Shown piece after piece: positions 8,732-17,306 of a stretch of DNA of 64,000 bases. The translations under genes were made by a program, and so were the position numbers. Under the pieces are notes generated by a model, which worked only from the letters and a program-made list of their open reading frames with translations, was not told the origin of the DNA and made no database searches. The first letter of the stretch is position 1, and every line of letters starts with the position of its first letter. Origin of the DNA: Terriglobia bacterium (lineage in GTDB: Bacteria; Acidobacteriota; Terriglobia; Terriglobales; Acidobacteriaceae); assembly GCA_020072585.1 (NCBI GenBank), contig JAIQGL010000015.1:78844-142843 (forward strand), in the 5' to 3' direction.

Positions 8732-10342
8732 ATGCCGGTCCCGGGTCATGATTATGGTGTTGATACTGCCCTACAGTTGAAGGACCTCAACTGGGGGAAC
8801 ATTCAGGCGCAACGGAATGCAAATCCTGTTTTTGCCGGACGATATTTCAATCCTAACGTCTCCGTTACCTGGGTGGATGAAGAAACCAAGAACGTAAAAG
8901 CGGCAAATCCAGACCTGGCGCATATCTTTCCCATGCAGAGCCCTGGTCTGCGTGAACTTACGAGCCGTGTCCAGGGCATCGATCACATTCGTGTGGAGAT
9001 CGATCCGCCTCGGATTGTTGCCCGGGCTGGAGCCGTAACCCTTTCTTCCACCGGAGCCATCACGGCCATCGCTGTTGCGAAAGGTGGGGCCGGCTATACA
9101 GCTCCACCAGCCGTAAAGATCATCAGCAGCTCAGGCGCAGGCGCCAAGGCAACCACAAACATCAATGCGCAGGGAGAAGTAACTAGTATCAACGTGACTG
9201 CTGGCGGCGCGGGGTATCGCTCAAACGTCAGAATCGTCGTGAATATCAACGCGCCTCCCGCCGGAGGAGCAACCGCCAGGGCCGGCGTTGTGACCCTTTC
9301 CGCGGCGGGAGCCATCACGAACATCGCAGTTGCAGGGGGTGGAGCGGGATATAAAAAGCCCCCGGCTATCGTCATCAAAGGTGGAAACTCAGAGGCCACC
9401 GCGACCGCCGCGATCAATGCTCTGGGAGCGGTTACAGCAATCAATGTGACATCAACGGGCTCCGGCTATCACCAGGGAATTACGGTTGACATTGATCCTC
9501 CGCCTGCGCCTGGAAGAAGAGCAACCGCCGGCGGAGTAAGTTTCACGAGCGCAGGAGCGGTGAGCGGGATTGCAATCGCAAAGCGGGGAAGCGGATACGT
9601 TGCGGCTCCGGCAGTGCATATTTCCAGCGACATCGGTCTTGGCGCGGGTGCGACCGCAACGGCAAACATTGTTGGAGGAGAAGTCACCAGCATAACCATA
9701 GTTACCGGCGGTTCATACCGGTTCGCCAACGTTGATTTCGTTCGCCGATGGGGAGAGGTTGATGCCAAGGCAACCTGTAGCCGGGTTTGGGATGTGGTGA
9801 AGGGCGGGGAACTTGCGTTTCCTGATTCCAAGACGGTCATTATCTATCTGGATATTGAAGCCATGGTCCGGCTGAATCCCCAGTATTGGGCGGGATGGGC
9901 TTCCAGCGTTTACTGGTACTGCACGGGCTTCTTTCAATGGCCTTTCTATCCTGGCCTGTACTGTACTACCAAGCACAATCCCCAGGACCACGGCGCCAAC
10001 GCATTCCTGCACCGTGTTCCATCCGATGACGTGCAGGACGGCCTTACTTTGCCGCCGAATGGTTGCGCCAGCAAATGCTGGGGTGTATTTGCGACGAATC
10101 CCCAGCTTCCCAACCGTTTCGATCCAAACTACCAGCCTGACTGGCAGAACAGATTTGATGACTGGGTCCAGACCGTTCATGTGTTTTTTGGATTGTTTGC
10201 ATGGTCAGTGAAGGTCAAGGTTTTGCTATGGCAATATGGAATGCAAGGCGGATCTCCACCGGCGTTTGATGCTTTGAATATTGACCTGGAAGAATCGTCC
10301 CCCAGCGGCGAGGCAACGCGCCGCATGCTGAAAATACCGTAA
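8732..10342 (+). CDS. glycoside-hydrolase-like (DUF1906-type) protein interrupted by six beta repeats
   Basis: This 536-residue protein has no signal peptide. The ATG at 8732 is chosen over an upstream TTG because a strong CAGGAG lies 7 nt before it. The ends resemble the Rv2525c/DUF1906 glycoside-hydrolase-like fold: PVFAGRYF near residue 33, VIIYLDIE near residue 370, and LLWQYG ... FDALNIDLEES near the C-terminus. Between them, about residues 97-330, are six copies of a roughly 40-residue unit with the signature G-x-[IV]-[TS]-x-I-x-[VI]-x-x-G-[AS]-G-Y. Such repeats are also common in phage fibre-like proteins. The family call is tentative because catalytic residues cannot be confirmed by eye. 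It is the first gene of a six-gene cluster and ends 12 nt before the next. Confidence 0.6.
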   Translation: MPVPGHDYGVDTALQLKDLNWGNIQAQRNANPVFAGRYFNPNVSVTWVDEETKNVKAANPDLAHIFPMQSPGLRELTSRVQGIDHIRVEIDPPRIVARAGAVTLSSTGAITAIAVAKGGAGYTAPPAVKIISSSGAGAKATTNINAQGEVTSINVTAGGAGYRSNVRIVVNINAPPAGGATARAGVVTLSAAGAITNIAVAGGGAGYKKPPAIVIKGGNSEATATAAINALGAVTAINVTSTGSGYHQGITVDIDPPPAPGRRATAGGVSFTSAGAVSGIAIAKRGSGYVAAPAVHISSDIGLGAGATATANIVGGEVTSITIVTGGSYRFANVDFVRRWGEVDAKATCSRVWDVVKGGELAFPDSKTVIIYLDIEAMVRLNPQYWAGWASSVYWYCTGFFQWPFYPGLYCTTKHNPQDHGANAFLHRVPSDDVQDGLTLPPNGCASKCWGVFATNPQLPNRFDPNYQPDWQNRFDDWVQTVHVFFGLFAWSVKVKVLLWQYGMQGGSPPAFDALNIDLEESSPSGEATRRMLKIP

Positions 10343-10354
10343 ACCGGAGAGAGC

Positions 10355-13300
10355 ATGAGCGCCGAAGCGTTTGTTAGCGGGTTGCTCAAGAACTTTTGGC
10401 AGGCCATACAGCCGCTGATTGATGCTGTAGCGCCTCTCGGCGGCGTTCCTCCTTCCACCAACGGCATATCGGCTTTGCTCGCCGAATTTGGTTGGGCGCT
10501 GGATCCCAATGCAGATCCCGCGGCCATGCAGAGAGTGTTTGCCGACCTTGTGCGCGACCTGAACGCGATCGTGGCCGACGCAACCAGGCTCGATCCGCAT
10601 TCGTCGCAGGCGGACATCAACCGCGTGACAGCCGATCTCGCCGCACTCCTGGCGGACATTGGAAATCTCGCATCCGCAGGAAGCGGCCTCACTTTCTCTC
10701 CATTCAACCAGCAGGAGTTCTGGTCGGGTCCTCAGAGCTTTCCGGTTTTGCTATGGCCATATCTGGTACACCGCTATTTGCGCAGCCAGGTCAGTATTCT
10801 TTATGGAGCGCTCCGCTTTCTCGGCATCCTGACCGAAACTTCGCACTCTGCGGTAGACAACGGGCGCGGTGGCTATATTGAAAGGAAGATCAACTGGGAG
10901 CGAATTCCCCGGTATGCCTCGCAGCCGGGAAGCACCTTTGCCGGCGTTTATCACTGGGGTGATAGCGCTACGCCGCTCGATCATGTCGCGCTCATCCAGG
11001 GAATGGGGGCACTCGCTGGAACTTTTCCGATTGCCAGCGTGGTTGATGCGCCCAGTGAAGAAGTTCAGGACATTTTCTATCCGGCAGGAGCTCCACCCAA
11101 TCTCTTGCAGTTGAGTGCATCTCCAATACCGTCATTGGACATCGACGGCCCGATACAAATTTTGCTCAAGCTGATCCTGGGCATAATTCCTGTTCCAGCG
11201 GCCGGAGGCACGCCCGCCGATCCAGTAGGGATCGCCCTCTTTCCCGTTCTGGATGGCGAAGCCGCAGCGCAATTTCAGGTGACGGAGACGTTTGCCATCA
11301 CCGTGGAGGGACACTTCCAGTCCATTCCGGTGGTAGTGGAATTCCGCCCCGCACCCGGCGGTGGAATCAGCGCACAGGTGAGCCAGGTAACCCTCGATGC
11401 GCTGGCGTCGCAGACACAAATCGCCGGAACAGTGACTCTTAGCGCAAAAGCGCCGGCCGCTGCCCCATGGATTCCCCTTGGGGTTGCATCCTCGAATCGT
11501 CTTGAACTGGCAGGAGCGCATCTTGCGGTGAGGACCACAGGACCGCTCGACAAGCTCGACTACGAAGTCGAAGTCGGTTTCGATGGGGCCAAGCTGGTTT
11601 TGGACCTCTCTGATTCAGATGGATTTCTGCAAAGCCTAATGGGAAGCGGACCACAGGGCATTGATGTCTCCTGCACTATCAAATGGTCACGGAAAACCGG
11701 ATTCAGCTTTAACGGACAATCCAGCGTCTCAGCAACCATCCCGGTTCACAATACATTTGCCAACGTCCTGGCCGTGGACACGATTTCATTAGCCATGGGC
11801 GCCGGGAGCGGCGCCGATACTGCAATGCTGTCAATCGCCGCTTCCGGGGGCCTTGTTTTAGGGCCAATTGCTGCTTCGGTGGAAAAAGTAGGGGCACAGC
11901 TCCAGTTCAAGAATGACCCATCGCACCACGGAAACCTTGGCGATTTCGATCTGCGTTTCAGCTTCCAGCCACCAAGCGGTATCGGGCTGGTAATTGATGC
12001 GCCCTCGGTGACGGGCGGTGGTTATCTGTTCTTCGATTTTCAAAAAGAACAATACACCGGGATATTGCAACTGGAGATTGCAGAAACCATCGCGGTCAAA
12101 GCTATCGGTCTTCTTACCACCCGCATGCCTGATGGCTCCAAGGGCTTTTCGCTGCTGGTGATCATTACGGTGGAAGGCTTTACCCCTATCCAGCTTGGTT
12201 TTGGATTCACGCTGACTGGCATCGGCGGGCTGCTGGGAGTAAACCGCACGGCAGCGGTGGACGCGTTGCGCTCCGGTATCAAGGCCGGAGCACTCGGCTC
12301 TATCCTCTTTCCGGTTGATCCGGTGCGTAATGCGCCGCGCATCGTAAGCGATGTTGGCACGGTATTCCCGGTGGCGCTGAACCGCTACGTTTTTGGTCCC
12401 ATGGTAATGATCAACTGGGGCACGCCAGTCATCCTGACTCTTGAACTCGGATTGGTGCTGGAGGTGCCGGACCCGGTTCGGTTGTTCATTCTGGGCCGTC
12501 TACAGGTCATCCTGCCGGAACCAAAAAATGCGCTGGCACAGATACGCATGGATTCGCTTGGCGTCGTTGATTTTAGCAAGGCTGAGGTCTCGCTCGACGC
12601 TACTTTATACGATTCAAAAATTCTCTCCTTTGCGCTCACCGGGGACATGGCATTGCGCGCAAACTTCGGCAGCAATCATGGCTTTCTGCTGGCTATCGGC
12701 GGCTGGAATCCGCGGTTCCCCTCTCCCGCCGGTTTTCCCAGGCTCTCGCGGATGGCGATTACGCTCTCCAGCAGTGACAATGCGCGGCTGCGCCTGGAAT
12801 CCTATTTGGCCGTTACCTCAAACACCGTTCAGTTTGGCGCCCGCGCCGATTTCTTTTTTGGCGCAGGACCTTTCGGCGTTGAAGGCTATCTTGGTTTTGA
12901 TGCCCTGTTCCACTTTGCTCCTTTTTCATTCATCGCCGATCTGAGCGCAAGCGTCGCCTTGCGCGCCGGGAGCACCATACTGATGAGTGTGGGACTCACC
13001 ATGACGCTCACAGGCCCGTCACCCTGGCACGTCTGGGGAACAGCGTCATTCACCATTTTGTTCGTGAAACAATCGGTGACCTTTGATGCCACGTATGGTC
13101 CTGATCCGCCTCCTGTTCTGCCTGATCCCGTCAATGTCAAGTCCCTGCTGATCGCCGCTCTCAACGATGCGCGCAACTGGAGCAGTGAATTACCGGCAAA
13201 TGCGCGCCCGCTGGTTACCTTCCGCCCCGCGGCAGGCGCAACCGGTGCATTGCGCGTGCACCCCCTGGCGGAGCTTGCGGTCCGTGAACGCGTGGCGCCG

Positions 13301-13723
13301 CTGGACATGGCCATCAACAGGTTTGGTAATGCGCCGGTAAGTGGCGGCAACCTGTTCTCTTTGAAGGCGGTCCGCAGCGATACCGGGGCTGAGATACCTT
13401 CACAAAGCATCAGTGATGCGTTTGCGCTTGCCCAATTCCTGGAGATGAGCGACGACCAGAAATTGTCCGCTCCGGCTTTTACCAGCGAGCATGCTGGCAT
13501 TCGCTTTACTACGGGTGATTTTGCATACGGATATGAACCTTCTCTGGATACGGCCATCACCTACGAAACCGTAACGGTTGTGCCGGGGCAAGCGGCTGCA
13601 CAACAGTTAAGGACCTTCTTCATGCCCGCAACCGCCATGGAAGGGACGATCTCGTTGGCGGCAGCGGCGCAGGCAATCAAGCAACAGACTGCCGCCAGCA
13701 GACGCGGCATAAGAACAAGGTGA
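10355..13723 (+). CDS. very large beta-rich protein, DUF6603-like
   Basis: This 1122-residue protein has no signal peptide or membrane helix. Residues 1-110 look helical. The remainder is dominated by short hydrophobic beta strands with many glycines. The segment about 570-960 (PSGIGLVIDAPSVTGGGYL, GFGFTLTGIGGLLGVNR, LRSGIKAGALGSILFP, then LGLVLEVPDPVRLFILG) resembles the DUF6603 family, which has no known biochemical role that I can state. The ATG follows GGAGAGAGC. The stop lies 4 nt before the next ATG, suggesting translational coupling. The repeated strand pattern would suit a long beta-sheet or shell-like structure, but that is inference. Confidence 0.7.
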   Translation: MSAEAFVSGLLKNFWQAIQPLIDAVAPLGGVPPSTNGISALLAEFGWALDPNADPAAMQRVFADLVRDLNAIVADATRLDPHSSQADINRVTADLAALLADIGNLASAGSGLTFSPFNQQEFWSGPQSFPVLLWPYLVHRYLRSQVSILYGALRFLGILTETSHSAVDNGRGGYIERKINWERIPRYASQPGSTFAGVYHWGDSATPLDHVALIQGMGALAGTFPIASVVDAPSEEVQDIFYPAGAPPNLLQLSASPIPSLDIDGPIQILLKLILGIIPVPAAGGTPADPVGIALFPVLDGEAAAQFQVTETFAITVEGHFQSIPVVVEFRPAPGGGISAQVSQVTLDALASQTQIAGTVTLSAKAPAAAPWIPLGVASSNRLELAGAHLAVRTTGPLDKLDYEVEVGFDGAKLVLDLSDSDGFLQSLMGSGPQGIDVSCTIKWSRKTGFSFNGQSSVSATIPVHNTFANVLAVDTISLAMGAGSGADTAMLSIAASGGLVLGPIAASVEKVGAQLQFKNDPSHHGNLGDFDLRFSFQPPSGIGLVIDAPSVTGGGYLFFDFQKEQYTGILQLEIAETIAVKAIGLLTTRMPDGSKGFSLLVIITVEGFTPIQLGFGFTLTGIGGLLGVNRTAAVDALRSGIKAGALGSILFPVDPVRNAPRIVSDVGTVFPVALNRYVFGPMVMINWGTPVILTLELGLVLEVPDPVRLFILGRLQVILPEPKNALAQIRMDSLGVVDFSKAEVSLDATLYDSKILSFALTGDMALRANFGSNHGFLLAIGGWNPRFPSPAGFPRLSRMAITLSSSDNARLRLESYLAVTSNTVQFGARADFFFGAGPFGVEGYLGFDALFHFAPFSFIADLSASVALRAGSTILMSVGLTMTLTGPSPWHVWGTASFTILFVKQSVTFDATYGPDPPPVLPDPVNVKSLLIAALNDARNWSSELPANARPLVTFRPAAGATGALRVHPLAELAVRERVAPLDMAINRFGNAPVSGGNLFSLKAVRSDTGAEIPSQSISDAFALAQFLEMSDDQKLSAPAFTSEHAGIRFTTGDFAYGYEPSLDTAITYETVTVVPGQAAAQQLRTFFMPATAMEGTISLAAAAQAIKQQTAASRRGIRTR

Positions 13724-13727
13724 TGCA

Positions 13728-16427
13728 ATGACCGACGTGAATCTTGCGGCAATCAGCTTCTTGTCATGGGTGCGCCAGGGACTGGCGGCGCGAAGCGGGA
13801 TTGCCGGCAGTGTCGGAGTAAAGGACGGGCATCTTGCCCTTCCCGTAAGTCTCAGCCTCAATGGCGCCAAGCTCTCAGCTTTGCCGGTGCAAATCTACGG
13901 GCCAGGCGATATTACAGGCATCGACGCGCAGGAAATAATTCGCACTGAACCGCCGCACTTGATGGCGAATTTTGAGCCTAATTATTTCCCCTTCATTGAA
14001 TTTGATCATCCTGACTTTCCCTGGATGTTTACTCCGGCGAACGCCGGAGCCGCTGGGACCTTGCAGCCGTGGCTATGTCTTGTGGTGGTGCGAAGAGACA
14101 CAGCCAACATAAGCATGGATACACGCAAGCCGTTGCCTGTGCTGGCTTGCCCATTGTGGGAGCTGCCTAATCCGGCAGAAGCCTGGGCCTGGGCTCATGC
14201 CCAAGTGGCTCGAACCGGGTCAGTGCCAAATATCAATGATGCCTTGGCGCTGCCAGAGCGTAATCTCTCGCGGATTTTATGCCCGCGAAGACTGGATCCA
14301 ACGACTGCCTACTACGCATGCCTGGTGCCGACATTTGACGTAGGGCGAAAAGCCGGTTTAGGCCAGACGTTCACCAAAGATGAAGAGACAGCGTTGTTGC
14401 TTGCCTGGACGCCCGCGCCCGCTGGTGACACGCAAACTCGTGCTCAACTGCCTGTGTATTATCACTGGGAGTTCACGACCGGAGTGGAAGGGGATTTTGA
14501 AGCGCTGGTGCGCCGCTTGCAACCGCGCGACCTGCCGGCAAGCGTTGGAGTGAGCGAAGTGGATGTGAGCACGCCGGGGTGGGGTGTTGGCCCTTATCCA
14601 ACCACTGCGGCAGGGGCTGTGATGCAGATGGAAGGGGCGCTTCGCAACCCTGCCAGGCCCGCCACGCCATGGGCCGATGATGTGCGTATCCCGCTGCAAA
14701 CCAAATTGAGGCAAATCCTCGATACAACGGCTAAGCCCGCAGGCAGCCAGCCCTCTGTGGTGGGCCCTCCCCTTTATGGGCAGTGGTATCCCAAGCTAGA
14801 CAGCCTGCCGCCAGCGGGCAGTCCTCCTTTGTGGTTTAGCGAGGCGAACCTGGAACTACGATTCCGGATTGCCGCCGGCTTGGGAGCCCAGGTTGTACGT
14901 TTTGAACAGGAAGATCTGATGGCTTCCGCATGGGACCAGTTGGCCGCGCAAAGCGTGGACAATGAGCAGATCAAGAGTGCTCAACTTGCGGAAGAAGTGG
15001 GACAGGCCTTGGTGGATAAGCACCTGTCCTCTCTGAATGTGGCCCGGTTTCTTCAGGTAACGGCCCCACTTCATGCAGCCGTTGTACAAAACGCCGCAGG
15101 CACATCCTCTGCAAAGGTTGCGAGCGTGACTGCGCCATCCGCGAAGGACGTTAAGCCTGCGCCCAGCGCAGTGCGACTGGCGGGGACGGAATCTACAGCC
15201 GCTTTCCGGCGGCTAGCCAGGGCTCGTGGTCCGATTGCGCGGCGTGTGGCTGCTGCCCGGGGCAAGGCGGTTCCGACTGTCGCGCAGAAGAACGTTGCTA
15301 AAATTGCGAGTGGCGCTGCTTCTCCATTCGCGCCTACAACGCCACGCGCCACCCGTGCAGTTACTTTGCTGCGCGAGACCATTGCGGGAACCGCAGTTCC
15401 AGCACCCAGCAATCCTTCGATCATGGGCACGATGCTGGGGCAAATCAATCCGTCTGCAACGGCCCTGGCGGCGGTCCAGCAGGATGCTCCCCAGGCGCAG
15501 AGCACGGATCTCCTTCGTTTCGCGCCCACGTTTTCCCAACCCATGTATGAGGCATTGCGGGACTTCTTTTCAGACATGCTGTTGCCGGGGCTGGAAAATG
15601 TCCCCCCGAATAGCATCACGCTGCTGGAGACAAATCCCCAGTTCGTGGAAGCCTATATGCTTGGCCTGAACCATGAGATGAGCCGTGAGCTGTTGTGGCG
15701 TGGCTATCCCACGGACCAGCGAGGTACATACTTCCGGCAGTTTTGGGACGTGAGCGGACGGGTCCCGCCTCCAACTGCGGAAGAGAGAGCGCAGCTTCTA
15801 GACATTCAACCCGCAGCCGCGTGGCAGGATAATACTCATCTTGGCGATCATGCGCTGAACAATACAGCGCCGGCAATGATCGTGCTGGCGTTGCGCGGCG
15901 ATCTGCTGAACCGCTATCCACGCGCAATCATTTATTCGGTCCAGGCCCAGTGGTCATCTGTGGCGGCCGATGCGCAACGAACTCTGGGAACCACGGAACT
16001 GTATCCGATGTTTCGCGTAACTCGGGCGCCGGATATCACCTTGCTCGGTTTTGCCTTGACTGCACAGCAGGCCCGCGGAGCGGATGTCCCAAGCGCGGCT
16101 ACAGGCGCGCCGTCCACTCCCAGCAATGACGCCGGGTGGTTTTTCGTGCTTCAGGAGCAGCCAACCGAGCCGCGATTCGGACTGGACGCGGCCGCCGACA
16201 ATCTTTTCGGGGCCATGCCCGCCCAATGGAGCGATCTTTCATGGGCCCATCTGGCTGCCAACGCAGCCGCATTGCGACAACTTACCCATGCCTCCGTGAA
16301 TGGAAGATTGACAGGACTTATTTTGGGCAGCGCAACGTGGGGAAAAAACAGTGCGCATATGGCCTTTATCGTTCGGCAAAGCCCTTTCCGGATGGCGGTG
16401 CACGCGAGGACATGGCTTCGGGCTTGA
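13728..16427 (+). CDS. large cluster protein of unknown function (899 aa)
   Basis: This protein has no signal peptide or membrane segment and no family name that I can assign. The N-terminal domain contains the striking aromatic/acidic stretch NYFPFIEFDHPDFPWMFTPA near residue 85. Residues ~445-560 form an Ala/Pro/Arg-rich, probably disordered linker. The C-terminal region (about 590-870) contains ETNPQFVEAYMLGLNHEMSR and LLWRGYPTDQRGTYFRQFWD. The linker separates two folded parts, which would suit a scaffold or adaptor role, but no activity can be named. It follows the DUF6603-like gene by 4 nt and precedes the coiled-coil gene by 30 nt. Confidence 0.65.
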   Translation: MTDVNLAAISFLSWVRQGLAARSGIAGSVGVKDGHLALPVSLSLNGAKLSALPVQIYGPGDITGIDAQEIIRTEPPHLMANFEPNYFPFIEFDHPDFPWMFTPANAGAAGTLQPWLCLVVVRRDTANISMDTRKPLPVLACPLWELPNPAEAWAWAHAQVARTGSVPNINDALALPERNLSRILCPRRLDPTTAYYACLVPTFDVGRKAGLGQTFTKDEETALLLAWTPAPAGDTQTRAQLPVYYHWEFTTGVEGDFEALVRRLQPRDLPASVGVSEVDVSTPGWGVGPYPTTAAGAVMQMEGALRNPARPATPWADDVRIPLQTKLRQILDTTAKPAGSQPSVVGPPLYGQWYPKLDSLPPAGSPPLWFSEANLELRFRIAAGLGAQVVRFEQEDLMASAWDQLAAQSVDNEQIKSAQLAEEVGQALVDKHLSSLNVARFLQVTAPLHAAVVQNAAGTSSAKVASVTAPSAKDVKPAPSAVRLAGTESTAAFRRLARARGPIARRVAAARGKAVPTVAQKNVAKIASGAASPFAPTTPRATRAVTLLRETIAGTAVPAPSNPSIMGTMLGQINPSATALAAVQQDAPQAQSTDLLRFAPTFSQPMYEALRDFFSDMLLPGLENVPPNSITLLETNPQFVEAYMLGLNHEMSRELLWRGYPTDQRGTYFRQFWDVSGRVPPPTAEERAQLLDIQPAAAWQDNTHLGDHALNNTAPAMIVLALRGDLLNRYPRAIIYSVQAQWSSVAADAQRTLGTTELYPMFRVTRAPDITLLGFALTAQQARGADVPSAATGAPSTPSNDAGWFFVLQEQPTEPRFGLDAAADNLFGAMPAQWSDLSWAHLAANAAALRQLTHASVNGRLTGLILGSATWGKNSAHMAFIVRQSPFRMAVHARTWLRA

Positions 16428-16457
16428 ACGCCGATTTCAATTGGAAGAGGACGAGAC

Positions 16458-17306
16458 GTGGTTTATCTCACAAACGAACTATCGTTATGGCAGGCGGAGT
16501 CACAGCGTCTTGATGCCGGAATTGCGCAATTGATAGCCGGCGCCGCACAACAGGACCAGGCGGCCGCCGCGGCGCGCGCGCGCGCTTCCGCTGCCCGGGC
16601 TGATGCAGCGCGCCTGAGCGGTGAAGCCAGCGCATTGCAATCCCAGGCAGCAGCCGCCGACGCACAGGTGGCAAGTCTGGACCAGCAGATTGCAGAACAA
16701 GTCATGAATGAACCCGACGAGTTCATTGAGGTGGGTGGCAGATCCAGACGTAATCCGGAATGGACAGTCTGGAAAGCGCGATTGGATGATTTGAATGCGC
16801 AACGCGCCCAGGCTTTCTCGTCAGCAACCAGTCTCCATGCCCAGGCCAACCAGCGCAGCGCTGCCGCGGCCCAGTCCCAGAGCGTGGCCGCCGCTGCTGA
16901 TAACGATGCAGCCACCGCGACCGCTCTTGCAGGACAACTCCGGCAGCAGGCCGTGCAACTGGCGCCGCAGAAAGCTGCCGCCGACCAGCAGATCACGAAT
17001 ATCACGCGATGGCAGCAGGAGCTTGCGCGCCAGCCAATGAATCGAACTGCGCTGGAGACAACAGCGAGTGAAATTTTCAGCCAGACCAATTCTCTGGAAG
17101 GCGAGTACAAATCGTTCGTCGACCAGGCAAACGCCGCCGAGAAAAGACTATGGTACCTGCAAACACTGGCGCAGGAATTGAACAGCAAACTTGGTGATTG
17201 GCTAGGCCAACTCCTGCCGGCAGCTACCGAGGTTGCGAATGCCACAGCGGCGCTGAACGACGTACAAACACGAATTCAGCACGTGCTGCAAAGGATACCA
17301 GAATGA
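16458..17306 (+). CDS. coiled-coil protein of the giant-protein cluster
   Basis: This 282-residue protein is almost entirely Ala/Gln-rich heptad sequence, predicting a long alpha-helical coiled coil. One break occurs near residue 85-105 (EPDEFIEVGGRSRRNPEWTVW). The start is GTG, preceded by GGAAGAGGACGAG. The last codons overlap the ATG of the 2058-residue protein by 4 nt (ATGA), and that protein itself begins with a similar coiled coil, so the two probably interact. No enzymatic motif is visible. The DNA is strongly Ala-codon rich, which creates long spurious frames on the other strand. Confidence 0.8.
   Translation: MVYLTNELSLWQAESQRLDAGIAQLIAGAAQQDQAAAAARARASAARADAARLSGEASALQSQAAAADAQVASLDQQIAEQVMNEPDEFIEVGGRSRRNPEWTVWKARLDDLNAQRAQAFSSATSLHAQANQRSAAAAQSQSVAAAADNDAATATALAGQLRQQAVQLAPQKAAADQQITNITRWQQELARQPMNRTALETTASEIFSQTNSLEGEYKSFVDQANAAEKRLWYLQTLAQELNSKLGDWLGQLLPAATEVANATAALNDVQTRIQHVLQRIPE

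Noticed and set aside
16463..17245. 260-codon Ala/Ser/Cys-rich minus strand frame
   Set aside because: Created by the Ala/Gln codon bias of the coiled-coil gene on the + strand.
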